Source: Penium margaritaceum (lineage: Eukaryota; Streptophyta; Zygnematophyceae; Desmidiales; Peniaceae). From it: a DNA stretch of 57,798 nucleotides. Numbering within the stretch: position 1 is the first letter of the stretch; each line of letters begins with the position of its first letter. Below are positions 1-9,725 of this stretch, piece by piece. Location: the NCBI GenBank assembly GCA_023375785.1, contig SZWC01000822.1, forward strand, positions 149,398-207,195. The letters are read 5' to 3'. The notes under the pieces are model-generated. The model was given only the letters and a program-made list of their open reading frames with translations. It was not told where the DNA came from and did not search any database. Made by a program: the position numbers and the translations under genes.

Positions 1-153
1 TCACTGCTGACGTCACTGTTGACATCATCAACAAAAAAAAGGGAGGGTGAAAGGGGAAAGGGGGAAGGCCAGAGGAGTGGGTAAACTTCCCACTCCCCCA
101 ACCTCTTGTTGAAGCAGCAACACAAAGACAAAAAAAAAAAAAGACACCAAGCC
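1..153 (+). promoter_or_regulatory. CopA1 untranslated leader with TGACGTCA-type motifs
   Basis: Non-coding stretch before the first ATG in the Gag frame (154). It begins with TGCTGACGTCAC and TGTTGACATCATC, followed by purine-rich sequence and two A-runs. The CopB leader has the same motif family at 55024-55098. TGACG is the core bound by plant TGA-type bZIP factors. A regulatory role is inference only. Confidence 0.4.
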
Positions 154-2205
154 ATGGCTGATAGTCCAGGCGAGGGGGGGTCCTCCTCTGATGGGGGGAC
201 CCCCACCCCTCCTTTCTTGCAGCAATTGCTGCAGCAGCATTAGTAGCAGCAGCACCCGCCGCCGTTGCTGCAGCAGCAGCAGCTGCCGCCGCAGCAGCAG
301 CAGCTGCCGCCGCCGTAGGACCAGCAGATGCCGGCGGCGCCGCCGCCATTACAACAGCAGCCGCCGCCATTGTAGCAGCAACAACCACCTCCTCTATAGC
401 AGCAGCCGCCGCCGCTACAGCAGCAGCCGCCGCCCATACAGCAGCAGCCACCGCCGCTACAGCAACAGCAGCCGCCGCCTCTACAGCAGCATCCGCCACC
501 GCCGCTGCAGTAGCAGCCGCCGCCCATACAGCAGCAGCCACCGCCGCTACAGCAGCATCAGCCGCCCCCTCTATAGCAGCAGCTGCCACCGCTGCAGCAG
601 CAGCAGCCGCCGCCCATACAACAGCAGCCACCGCCTCTGCAGCAGCAGCAGCCGCCGCCCTTACAGCAGCAGCAGCAGCAGCAGCAGCCCACTGGTAACG
701 TTGGCGGCACCCCTAACCCACTTGTTGCTCTTGAGCAACAGCTCTTCGCCTTGACACATCAGCTTGCGGCGCTACAGCCAGTCGCCTCCCAAACCGCCAC
801 CAGCGCGCTGCCGTCGTTCGTCCCTCTGGGGCACGCTAGCCCCGCGGTGTCCGCCGCCACATACTACTTAGCACAACAGCAGACTCAGCGCCAACGGCAG
901 ACAGTGACCTCCGTCCTTGGCCCCACTCTCGGTGCCGGCTGTAGGCAGAAGGACTTTGAGACGCCGCCACCGCCGCTTTAGGCCGGCGAGCAGTTCCGGA
1001 GCTGGGAGCTCAGCTTCCGGATCTGGGCGCAGGGGGAGGGTCTGTGGGCCTACTACACCCTCCCTTACGACTCCACCCAGGCCGACCAGCTATATGACAC
1101 TGGTCGCGCTGTCCGCGCCCTTGTACCCGTCGCCCCTCCAGCTTCCCGCCTTGCCCTGGAGCCCTTCCTCGGCGACTTCACCGCTGGCGCCATCCCAGAC
1201 CCGGCAGCCGCCTGGCTCGTCCTCACCAGACCCCATCGCCTGTCCAGCGATGCTGAGATCAGCCGCCTGCTCAGGGAGTTCAACTCCCTCCACATGGGGG
1301 AGGCCGAGACGGTCATTGCGTACTGGCAGCGAGCGGAGGACATCCTCCGTCAACTCGGCAAGTCGGCTCCACCCCCACTGTCCGCGCTCCTCACCATCAA
1401 GCGCGGCGCCACCAGCGCATACGCTGATGTCTTCGTCCACTATCCTCAGGACGTCCTCACCACCATGGAGGCCCAGGGCACTCTCATGCCTTGGGCATAC
1501 GAGCTCTTCCTCCGCATTGAGGAAGCTCGCCAGGAGTCCCAGCTCCATCGCGCGGATGCCCTTGCATCCCCTGCCGTCGCCACCCCTGCCGTTGCCTCCA
1601 TGGCTGTTGCCTCCCCCGTCGCAGCTACCTCATCGCCCTCAGGGAAGAAGAAGAAAAGGCAGAACAAGAAGGGCAAGGGTCCATCGCAACAGCAGCAGCA
1701 GCAATCATCGACCGGTACCAGCGGTAGTGGCTCGGTCTGCCACAACTGTGGCCAGCCTGGGCACGGGTGGTACACGTGCCCTCTCCCGACGGACGAGGCC
1801 CGCGTCATCGCCACCATGCGACGCCAGCGGGAGCGCCGCCTTGCCTCTGCCGCCGTCGCTGCTGCTGGTCCTACCACTTCGACCTCGTCCAGCACCGCTC
1901 CCACTCCGACGACTCCGCCTGTCCTGCAGCCACCCGCGCCGCAGCAGTACTACCCGTAGCAGTGCTACCCTCAGCCGTTGGCACCTCCGCTGCCCTCGTT
2001 GGCTACGTCACCCTACTACCCAGGCTCCGGCGCCGTCACTCCGCATTCTGTCTACACTCCTGGGCTGTCATCCCGAGACCGTCAGCTGGAGCAGTTCATC
2101 GTGCTCCAACTTGGCCTCCCTCGCCCTCCTCCCCAGGGAAGTGCGAGTTGCATCACCTCCTACCCTCCCGCCCATCCCTACATGACTGAGACTGAGCTGC
2201 GGTAG
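154..2205 (+). pseudogene. gag: CopA1 gag: Gln/Pro-rich N-terminus, Gag domain, CCHC zinc knuckle
   Basis: Gag would form the particle and bind element RNA. The start chosen is ATG at 154 (context AAGCCATGG), which is in the same frame as everything downstream to about 4230. The N-terminus is a Gln/Pro array at 215-690. A copia-type Gag core follows (WELSFRIWAQGEGLW near 1000-1050; EAETVIAYWQRAEDILRQL near 1297-1353). A basic KKKKRQNKKGKG stretch precedes the zinc knuckle CHNCGQPGHGWYTC at about 1738-1779, a perfect C-x2-C-x4-H-x4-C. TAG codons interrupt the frame at 241, 244, 316, 373, 397, 511, 574, 979, 1957 and 2203. No frameshift is needed anywhere, so the damage is purely nonsense substitution. 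Confidence 0.85.
215..690 (+). repeat. CAG/CCG compound microsatellite coding a QQQPPPL heptad array
   Basis: Irregular repeat of (CAG)2-8 and (CCG)2-3 with CTA/CTG/ATA between blocks. In the Gag frame it reads as repeated QQQPPPL or QQQPPPI. Seven codons in the array are TAG at Gln positions, for example two copies of CTATAGCAGCAG (394-405 and 571-582). Triplet-unit length changes preserve the downstream frame. It probably evolves by slippage and unequal exchange. Confidence 0.9.
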
Positions 2206-3633
2206 TGTCCAGTCTCCTCGTCTCTCTCGTCATCTCCTGTGATCTCATCCACCCCACTCCTTGACGACATTGCATGGCTTGACGACTGGCAGTCTCGTTT
2301 TGCGCCTCCGTCCACCGTGTCCGCGTCCCTCGCGTGTTGCCATGTGACCGTGACTGATCTGGCGATCCCTGTCCAGGACCCTGCTGAGAACCGGATCATC
2401 GACTCCGGGGCCACGCATCACATGACGGCATCTCGCGAGGCCTTCAGTATGCTCGGTCCCGTCGGCGATGTCTCTGGTGTGCGGACGGGCTCCGGACAGG
2501 TGTTGCCGGTCCGTGGGGTAGGCGTTGTTCGTTTCCGTGGTCCGGCCGGTGACGTCTTTTTGACCAATGTTCTCTTTGTCCCTGGTCTCGAGCTCAGCCT
2601 CCTGTCCGTGACTGCCCTTGACCGCATGAGCATGGACGTTGTGCACTCACGTGGTGTCGGCACTGTGTCATTGCGTCCGTCGGGTCTTGTCGTACTGCAC
2701 GCCATCGCCTGTGGCAACTTGTGGCACGTTCCCCACCTTGCTTCTTCCCCTCCCGTCTCCTCCCCGTCGGCTACGACCGGTCATGTGTTTGTCACCAAGA
2801 CGATTTCTCCTCAGCATACCCGCCTCTTGCACCGCCGCCTTTGTCACGTCCACTCTGCCGCAGTAGAGAGCATGCTCCGCACCCAACCGGCCAAGGGCCT
2901 TGATCCGGAGACCTTCCCTCTCCCATGCACCACTGAGTGCATTGACTACGCTCAGGGAAAGATGCACCGGTCCACGTACCCCCTCTCTTCCTCACGGGCG
3001 TCCGCCCCCCTTGACCTTGTCCACTCGGACGTCATGGGCCCTCTCCCCACCGAGTCCGTCGGCGAGCATGGCCGCTATGTCCTCACTCTGACGGACGACT
3101 ACTCCCGCTACCGTTGGGTCTTCTGCCTTCGGCAGAAGAGCGATGTCGCCCGAACCATTCAGGACTGGCTTGTCCTCGCGGAGCGCGAGTGTGGCCGCCC
3201 CCTGCGTCGCTTTTGCTCCGATCGCGGTGGCGAGTACCTGGGTGAGGCCACGACCTTTCTCGCCTCCCGCGGTATCCGCCATGAGACGTCTGCGCCCTAC
3301 ACACCCGCCCAGAACGGCGTCTCCGAGCAGTGGAACCGCACCATGGCCGACGCCATCCGCACCATGCGGGTCGAGTCAGGTCTCTCCGATGGCGTCTACT
3401 TTGAGGCCATGGCCTGCATGACCTGGGTCTGGAACAGGGTTCCTCACGGTCCCCTTCCCCGCCAGTCCACGCCCTATCAACACTGGTGCGGTCGGCGCGC
3501 TGACCTCCGCCCGGCTTGCGTCTGGGGCTGCGTAGCCGTTGTGTGGCTGCCCGCTCCACAGCAGGGTAGCAAGCTTGCCCCCCGCGGACGCCCCTGCACC
3601 TTTCTCGGTGTGTCTCGTCAGTCCAAGGCCTGA
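2206..3633 (+). pseudogene. pol: CopA1 protease, GAG-pre-integrase and integrase core
   Basis: The protease active site is IIDSGATHHMT near 2395-2427, with the expected Asp-Ser-Gly. The GAG-pre-integrase zinc region follows (LLHRRLCHV and CTTECIDYAQGKMHR, about 2826-2970). The integrase core is well preserved. The catalytic Asp is in HSDVMGP (codon 3028), the second Asp in CSDRGGEY (codon 3220), and the Glu in QNGVSEQWN (codon 3325). The spacing D-64-D-35-E is the normal DD35E geometry. The frame continues directly from gag. TGA at 3631 replaces a Trp codon; the CopB homologue reads KAWRFWDP with TGG there. Confidence 0.9.
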
Positions 3634-4286
3634 CGCTTCTGGGACCCATCCCGACACTGCATCGTCGAGTCCCGCGATGCCCTCTTTTTCGAGGACCTCT
3701 TTCTTGGCGACCTCATCCGCTATGGCTCGTCCGTGTCCCTCCCGTCGCGTGGGGGAGTGGTGAGTCCATCCTCCGTCCTGTCGCTTCCGGGTGACACATC
3801 ACCCCGTCCCTCTGAGCCGGTAGCCCCGGTCGCGGCCGCTGGCCCCTCCAAGCCAGCTGACCCAGTCGCGTCTACTGTCCCCTCCGGGCCGGCAGCCCCA
3901 GTCGCGTCCGCTAGTCCCTCCGGGCCGGTAGCCCCGGTAGCGTCCGCTGGCCCATCCGGGCCGGCAGCCCCCGTCGCGTCCGCTAGTCCCTCCGGGCCGG
4001 CAGCCCCAGTCACGTCTGCCGGCTCTTCCGGGCCGGCAACCCCAGTCGCATCTACTGGCCCCTCCGGGCTGGTAGCCCCAGTCGAGTCCGCTGGTCCCTC
4101 CGGGCCGGCAGCCCCAGTCGCGTCCGCTGGTCCCTCCGGGCCGGTAGTCCCAGCCGCTTCTGATGGCCCCCCCGGGCCGACGTCTCTTGTCGCGTCCGCT
4201 GGCCCCTCCGGGGCAGCCCAGACGCGTCCACTCGCCCCTCTGGGCCGGGAGCCCCAGCTGCGCCCGTTGGCTCCCCTGGCCCAACA
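3634..4286 (+). pseudogene. CopA1 integrase C-terminus and Pro/Ala/Ser spacer to RT
   Basis: After the TGA the frame continues as RFWDPSRHCIVESRDALFF, the usual copia integrase C-terminal segment. It then enters a Pro/Ala/Ser/Gly-rich spacer of unknown function that contains a 36-bp minisatellite. The only frameshift in the element lies here, about 4215-4290, where the reading moves from frame 1 to frame 3. Confidence 0.75.
3814..4215 (+). repeat. 36-bp minisatellite in the IN-RT spacer
   Basis: About 11 imperfect tandem copies of a 36-bp GC-rich unit, each encoding 12 residues close to PVASAGPSGPAA. The multiple-of-three unit keeps the frame. Copies differ at several bases, so the array is not a recent expansion. 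Confidence 0.85.
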
Positions 4287-5468
4287 GTGCCTATTGCGTC
4301 TACTGGCTCCTCCGGACCAGTAGCACCGTCCGCCTCCGTCGGCCCGTCGGACTCAGCACCATCCTCTGCCCGACCGCACTACACACGTGGCCCAGGCGGC
4401 AGCCTCCGACCTCGGCCAGCTGTGAGCGCGCAGACTGTTGCCCCCCGTTCTGTTGCGCCTCGACCCCCTGTGGCTCAACGTGTCTCCTCCACTCCCACGG
4501 TCGTGAGTGGGGACCCTGGCACAAAGGCTCTCGGCCTGACCACTTCTCCCATTATTGCAGACCTTCACCCGGGCTCTGCATTGGGGTACGCCATGCTTCT
4601 TCACGAGCATCCGCATGCTATCGTGACCGCACTCGCACGCATCCCACCTGGGGCTCGTGATGCACATGCCCTCTCAGTCCTGTCCACAGCGCGCCCAGAG
4701 GACCCTTCCACCCTACGCGAGGCTCGAGCCTCCCCTGAGGCCGCACATTGGGATGCTGCCTGTGCCAAGGAGCTCGCCGCTATCCGACAGCACCATGTGT
4801 ATGACCTCGTCGACCTCCCTCCAGGTCGGAAGGCCATCGGTGCCAAGTGGGTCTTTCGGCGTAAGTGGAAGCCTGACAAATCCTTGGACAAGTACAAGGC
4901 CCGTCTCACAGCAAAGGGGTTTTCTCAGGTCCCTGGGATCGAATACGACCAGATCTTCACCCCAGTTGGCCGGTTCTCTACTAGCCGGGCATTGTTCAGC
5001 CTGGTTGCCCAGCTTGGGTGGGCGCTGCATCAGATGGACGTGAGCAACGCATTCCTCCATGGCTCACTGGAGGGTGTAGAGCTCTACATGACGCAGCCCC
5101 CAGGCTTCGACGATGGCATTGGGAGAGTTTGGCGGCTGCGGAAGGCCCTCTATGGTCTGAAGCAGTCGCCTCGGTGCTGGAACCAGGAGATCAGTAGTAC
5201 GCTTCTCCGTGGCGGCCTCGAGCGCAGCACCGCTGACCCCGCACTGTTCATCAGCCCGCGAGGTCAGACCTTCGCCGCGGTCCTGGTCTACGTCGATGAC
5301 CTCCTCACTGCGTCACCAGACGCGACAGCCATCCAGCACGTCAAGGACCTACTGCACGCTGCCTACCAGATGAAGGATCTCGGTTCTGTCCGAGTCTTCC
5401 TGGGCATGGAGCTCGAGCATGATCGCTCTCAGGGCGTCCTGCATGTCCACCAGGCTGCCTATGTGTAG
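4287..5468 (+). pseudogene. CopA1 reverse transcriptase (RVT_2)
   Basis: RNA-dependent DNA polymerase of the copia type. Landmarks in order: the entry segment ACAKELAAIRQHHVYDLVDL, AIGAKWVFRRKWKPDKSLDKY, KARLTAKGFSQVPGIEYDQIF, motif A HQMDVSNAFLHGSL, ALYGLKQSPRCW, and catalytic YVDDLL at 5289-5306 with both Asp present. The frame (frame 3) is open to TAG at 5466. It resumes in the same frame after that stop, so the sequence is near full length apart from point damage. Confidence 0.9.
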
Positions 5469-6257
5469 ACCCTGTCAGCCCGCTTCGCCGAGGACTTGCC
5501 CCTCGTGCCTAGCGCTTTTTCACCCATGTCACCCGATGGCCAGGTGAAGTTGAAAAGTCATGACCCAGCTGTAGTGGGGGAGCCAGTTGATGTGACCACG
5601 TATCTGCGGGTCATCGGGTCACTGATGTTCCTCGCGAGGACAACGCGTCCAGACATCGCGTTCGCCTCTAACCTCCTGGCCCAGTTTTCTCAGGAGCCGC
5701 GTCACCTCCACTTTGAGGCCGCGATCCGAGTACTGCGCTATGTCATCTTGACCCCTCGGCGAGGCCTCATGTTCCGCCGTTAGCCGTCCGTCGTTAGAGT
5801 GGGTTACACTGACAGCGACTGGACCAGCAGTCCAGACGGTAAGAGTCGCACTGGCTGGATCTTTCTGGTCGGGGGCACAGCTGTGTCCTGGCGCAGCGGC
5901 AAGCAGGGGTGCATTGCACGCAGCACTGCTGAGGCTGAGTACGTGGCCCTCGGCTCAGGCGCGTGTGAGAGCGTGTGGTTGCGTCGTCTGTTGTGCGAGT
6001 TGCGTCAGTCTGTCGCATCCATCACCTTGCATTGTGACAATGAGAGTGCCCTTGCCATTGCAGACAATGACGGTGTGCATCACACTCGCACAAAGCACAT
6101 CAATGTTGAGTATCACTATGTGCGTTCGTTGTTGCACGACGGTAGCATCAGCATCGTGTGGGTTGAGACAGCACGGCAGCTGGCTGACTTCCTGACCAAG
6201 GCACTTAAGCGGGACTCGTTTAAGAAGGCTATGAGTTCAGTCGGTGTGCGTCCGTGA
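5469..6257 (+). pseudogene. CopA1 RT thumb and RNase H
   Basis: Same frame as RT. The connection segment has TRPDIAFASNLLAQFSQEPR. RNase H follows with GYTDSDWTSSPDGKSRTGW, SWRSGKQGCIARSTAEAEY, HCDNESALAIA, and the C-terminal WVETARQLADFLTKAL. The acidic residues expected in RNase H (TDSDW, AEAEY, HCDNESA) are present. TAG at 5781 interrupts the frame; the equivalent codon is CAG in CopA2 (57660-57662) and also Gln in CopB. The natural terminator is TGA at 6255, as in CopA2 and CopB. Confidence 0.92.
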
Positions 6258-6355
6258 CTTGCTTTCTTCGTCTCTACCTGCACTTTTGCATGTCCTGGGG
6301 GAGTCCGTGTGTTGATCGTGTCTCTGCCCGCCCATGTGCACTACGCCTGTGAGTC

Positions 6356-6364
6356 ATGGGGGAG
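6356..6364 (+). other. CopA1 polypurine tract
   Basis: ATGGGGGAG lies directly before the LTR start TGTTGG. This is the normal position for the plus-strand primer. CopA2 has a degraded equivalent at 57105-57113. Confidence 0.7.
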
Positions 6365-7189
6365 TGTTGGTTTTTTGCGCTCATTGTGCTCTGTTGTGTC
6401 CTCCCGGCTTGTGTACATCGGCGTGCAGATGACTGACGGCGAGACTCGACACCGATGGAGTGTCGTCCTGTGGAGCCGACGCACGCTGAGGTCGTCGCGC
6501 GGTTCGCTGGAGCCTCCTCTCTCTGGCGACGTGTTCAGCTCCATCGGCAGGCCTCCTCGGCGGTCGCACTGCCGGCAGTCACTGCCGCCGCAGTCGCTGT
6601 CTGCATGCGTCCAGCGCGTACTGTCGTGCCTGCGTCGTCATGCACTGCCTAGGGTCCCAGTTGCATGTTGCATGGCCCTCTTTGGCAGCATAAACCATCG
6701 TGGGCACTATCTGGGTTTACGCTGCCATAACTCCTTGCTACTATTTTTCTAGCAGATTCTGACCGCACGGCTGTGTTCGCAGCGTCGGTATTATGGTATG
6801 GTCCAGTTTTCAGGCAAAACGGACGACGCCCGGGTTTTGGGCTGTCGGCTGCCTGGCAGGCCTCACCGAGAAAACCTGCCAGCCTGAACTGAGCTGTTTT
6901 CTGATTGGCTGATGAACTGAGTAACAAGCTCTACAGAGCTGGGAGGGGGGCTAGAACTTGGAGGGGTCCCCCATTGCTGTTCATTCTTCATTCCTAATCA
7001 GTCATTATCAGTTTTCAGCTGCTTTCTGGCGCTAACTCTGGCGCGCGGGTTTCTGAGAAACAAAACCCAGAGCTTCTAGACTTAGACTCTAGAGCAGCAG
7101 ACTGAGGGGGCAGCTGACTCAAGCAACGAGCGTGGAAGCCCGCACGCTGCATCAACAACGCTGCTGCCCCAACCTGCTGCATAGTTTCC
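6365..7189 (+). repeat. CopA1 3' LTR
   Basis: Begins TGTTGG after the polypurine tract and ends at about 7189 (CATAGTTTCC). The boundaries come from alignment with the CopA2 LTR (57104 down to 56369), which loses similarity just past the same point. The last 170 bp of the two LTRs look about 95% identical by eye. Length is about 825 bp. No target duplication can be tested because the 5' flank is outside the window. Confidence 0.85.
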
Positions 7190-7983
7190 TTTTGGTACCA
7201 CGGTACTAAAATGTGTACCACGGTACTTAATGCCCTAATATTTTTCTAACACCAAAAATGGATTCTAAGCTTAAAGAATGAGATAAGTAATAGATGTCAT
7301 GAACTTGGAACTGAAATTTATATACTCACAAAGAAAGGATACACCTTGACATGATATTATCGTGTGATATGGAGATGTTTATGTGGAGTAGAAGTTAAGG
7401 GACATGAAATGAGGGAAGGGGAGGAGGGCGAAGTTATGAAGAGATACTCTAGTTGAATACTGTAGTATCTTGTATTTGCTTATTTTTTAGAGCTCAATAA
7501 AAGGACAGCTAAATTTGACTATGATTTTCAGCCTTGGAATTTTGGACCTGTTTGTCCAAAAGCCCCGGTTTTTTCTCAGTGTCTTATTTTGGTCAAACGT
7601 CCATGTCCTTGGTCTGTCCATAGGACTTTGCTTTTTGAATTTTGAAATTTCGAATGTCGAGGGCGAAGTCGTACGTTGCAGCTCGCTTTGCACGTAGATT
7701 TATATGTAGATTTCCTGTCCATTGCGAGCGTCCGAATGCACACTCATCCGCACTACCACATTGACTTTGTTGTAGCGCGTTACCGTTACTTGTCATTTTT
7801 TTTTTCTTTCACTTTCTCATTATCGCGTTACTGTACCGCGGTATGATACCGCGGTACAAAAGAGGGGTACCCTGCCAGGTCAGTACCGATACCGCAAAAA
7901 GAAATACCGCACCGCGGTACTACAATGCCGCAGTACAAAAACACGGTATACCGCTGTACCGGTAACACCGGCATCAGCCCTGC
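7190..7983. other. Candidate non-autonomous element with clustered palindromic GTACC motifs at both ends
   Basis: No credible gene. The left edge (7193-7228) has GGTACCACGGTAC and GTACCACGGTAC. The right edge (7831-7970) is packed with related motifs. These include a perfect 25-base palindrome at 7833-7857 (arm GTACCGCGGTAT, central G) and further copies near 7868, 7885, 7910, 7935 and 7950. The interior is AT-richer, with a small perfect hairpin (TTTTGGAC/GTCCAAAA) near 7540-7561. Sub-terminal clusters like this occur in some DNA transposons, but no transposase or clear terminal repeats are visible. The element call is inference. Confidence 0.4.
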
Positions 7984-8039
7984 GGCCGAGTGGTCACAGT
8001 GAAATTTACAGGTCAACAGGAACGTCACAAATCACAACA
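7984..8039 (-). repeat. Tip of a CopB-type LTR
   Basis: Matches the outer 5' end of the CopB LTR (49233-49283). Both share CGGCCGAGTGGTCACAGT and GTCACAAATCACAACA with a small indel between, and the match stops at the LTR terminus. Sequence to the left shows no CopB similarity. It is a truncated LTR remnant abutting GypA. Confidence 0.7.
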
Positions 8040-8529
8040 CATCTATCTTTGTGTGGTTTGGGATTGCGATACTTTGTTTCGAGCGTTGCCCGACATCGGG
8101 GTAGCAGAAGGGAAGGACTAGTTGGGGAGGGAGAGCAATCGCTGGTCTACGGAGGGTCGGGAAAGGCTCGATCGACGGGCAAGGATAAACAAAGGTTTAT
8201 GATAGGTATGGGAGAAGGGCAATGAATAATCATAGCCCTACTGCCAACTGGACCTACGGCTACAACGGAGCGTGGGAACCCGGAAATTACGACCGCGGAA
8301 AAGTGCCCTGCAATCACCGGCTGACCGACACCCGATCTCCAGAATATCTGACATCCAATCAGAGGTGGCGCGTTGGCCAATCAGATGTCCGAGAATGGTG
8401 GGAGAATCCCGCGGGTGATGTGTGCGGAAGAACTGTGCGCTGTGACCGTAGACGGCACGAGTGATTGTGGATTGAGTGTGAGGTGTAGGACTTTGTAATG
8501 TTGTCAGTTGAAGACCCTAGTCATGATTG
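8040..8529 (+). repeat. GypA 5' LTR
   Basis: Aligns over its length with 15793-16295. Shared blocks include GGTCTACGGAGGGTCGG, CCTACGGCTACAACGGAGCG, CAGAATATCTGACATCCAAT and GTAATGTTGTCAGTTGAAGA. The ends are set by loss of similarity and may be off by several bases. The copies differ by many substitutions, so the insertion is old. Confidence 0.82.
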
Positions 8530-8554
8530 ATCAACTGCGACCTCAACCGACGCT

Positions 8555-9280
8555 ATGGCAAATCAAGGACCTCCGCCATGGCCGCCTCTGGGCCATGCGG
8601 AATCGGCAGCCTCCATCGTCAGGTCACTCTTCGATGATGGACCCACTGGTGCCCGGCCCGCTGCTGGCGACGGAACTCATGATGGGTTCGGACGGAACCC
8701 TGGCGGGACTCGCGCTACAGGCGCCATGTTGAATGTATCTTCTGGCTCATCCCCGGCCAATGTGTCCTTCTTCAGGGAAGACCCGGGTACAAGTCCCAAT
8801 CCTATGCCAAGAATGGTGGACACGTCATACTCCTCAACCAACGCCCTATTCTCGCAGGTCCTTAACGACGCCCCCGCGACTGCCAATGCACAATCTTCAC
8901 CGACCCCTCCGGGTTTGGTTTCCTCAGGAGGCTGGGTTCCGCCGTTCAGCCCCATGGCCTCCTTGAGCACTATGGGGACCGTCGCCAGATGCGGAAATTT
9001 CCCCGGTTCAACCCGCAAACCAGGGCACTTCAGCTTGGGCGGCAGCCTTTGGGCCCGTCGGCTCCGGCCCATCAATGGCTGGTGGCGGCCGGGCCCTTGG
9101 GATGCCCACCACGGGCCCCGGGAATACCGCCGGCACAACCTAAACGAGCGCCGGTACCCCCAGAGCCTGTCTAATCCTAGATCCACGGCCTCTGGCACAC
9201 CGCAGGCCCCGAACGGCCCTTCTGCACCCCCAACTCAACAGGGTTCCCTGGGGTCGCTGGCCGTCTACACAGGATCATAG
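8555..9280 (+). pseudogene. GypA gag N-terminal region
   Basis: Open frame of 241 codons starting about 25 bases after the LTR, the expected place for gypsy gag. It is rich in Pro, Gly, Ser and Asn with no recognisable motif, so the gag assignment rests on position. It ends at TAG (9278). Related low-complexity sequence continues to about 9480 in broken frames. Confidence 0.6.
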
Positions 9281-9725
9281 ATAACGTTTATCCACAACAG
9301 CTGGTACCAACACGCCCAAAACATCGGCGAATACTGGCACCGTTACTACGAGCAGCTGGCGGCGAGCATCACGCAACGCCCCGTACCCTCGACCACTACG
9401 ACAGAACCTGGGAACCCTGGATCTGCGCCGGGAACACAGCGGCAACCCTCTCTCATCCCGTCAAAGTGTGGGACCCCGGGGCACAACAGTACGTGTGAGC
9501 CCACATCTCTGCTGGCTAGGCGGCCTCGTCAACGGTAATCCCCGGACCACACCCGGGATCTCAAACACCTTTAGCGACATCTCCTCCTCCATAGCCGCCA
9601 ACCCTCACCGTCAATCAATCCCTCAAAGACCTCCCGAGCTTCAAAGGCGGTGGCGACGAGGACCCGCACGCGTGGTGCCAACACCTCTGCTGTTTTGAGG
9701 AATTATGGAAGGTCTCGGCCGATCA

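Larger units (their letters stand above)
1..7189 (+). mobile_element. CopA1, Ty1/copia LTR retrotransposon, 5' LTR outside the window
   Basis: Domain order on the plus strand is Gag with a CCHC knuckle, aspartic protease, GAG-pre-integrase, DDE integrase, Pro/Ala spacer, reverse transcriptase and RNase H. This PR-IN-RT-RH order defines copia elements. A polypurine tract and 3' LTR follow. The 5' LTR and PBS would lie before base 1. One frame (154 to about 4230) carries Gag, PR, IN and most of the spacer, and a second (about 4230-6257) carries RT and RNase H. The element is dead: 12 TAG and one TGA interrupt these frames. CopA2 (56369-57798) is a close relative on the other strand, and CopB (48647-56368) is a more distant one. 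Confidence 0.93.

Noticed and set aside
240..527. Gly/Cys-rich minus-strand frame
   Set aside because: Antisense reading of the CAG/CCG repeat; composition is set by the repeat.
917..2185. 422-codon plus-strand frame rich in Pro/Ser/Arg
   Set aside because: Overlaps CopA1 gag in another frame. GC-rich sequence gives long accidental frames; all Gag motifs are in frame 1.
154..6257. TAG reassigned to glutamine in the host
   Set aside because: TAG often sits where Gln is expected, as in ulvophyte algae with a variant code. But TAG also replaces Trp (49825), TGA and TAA occur as well, catalytic residues are lost, and paralogues carry CAG. Mutation explains all of this. I cannot exclude recoding because no host gene is present.
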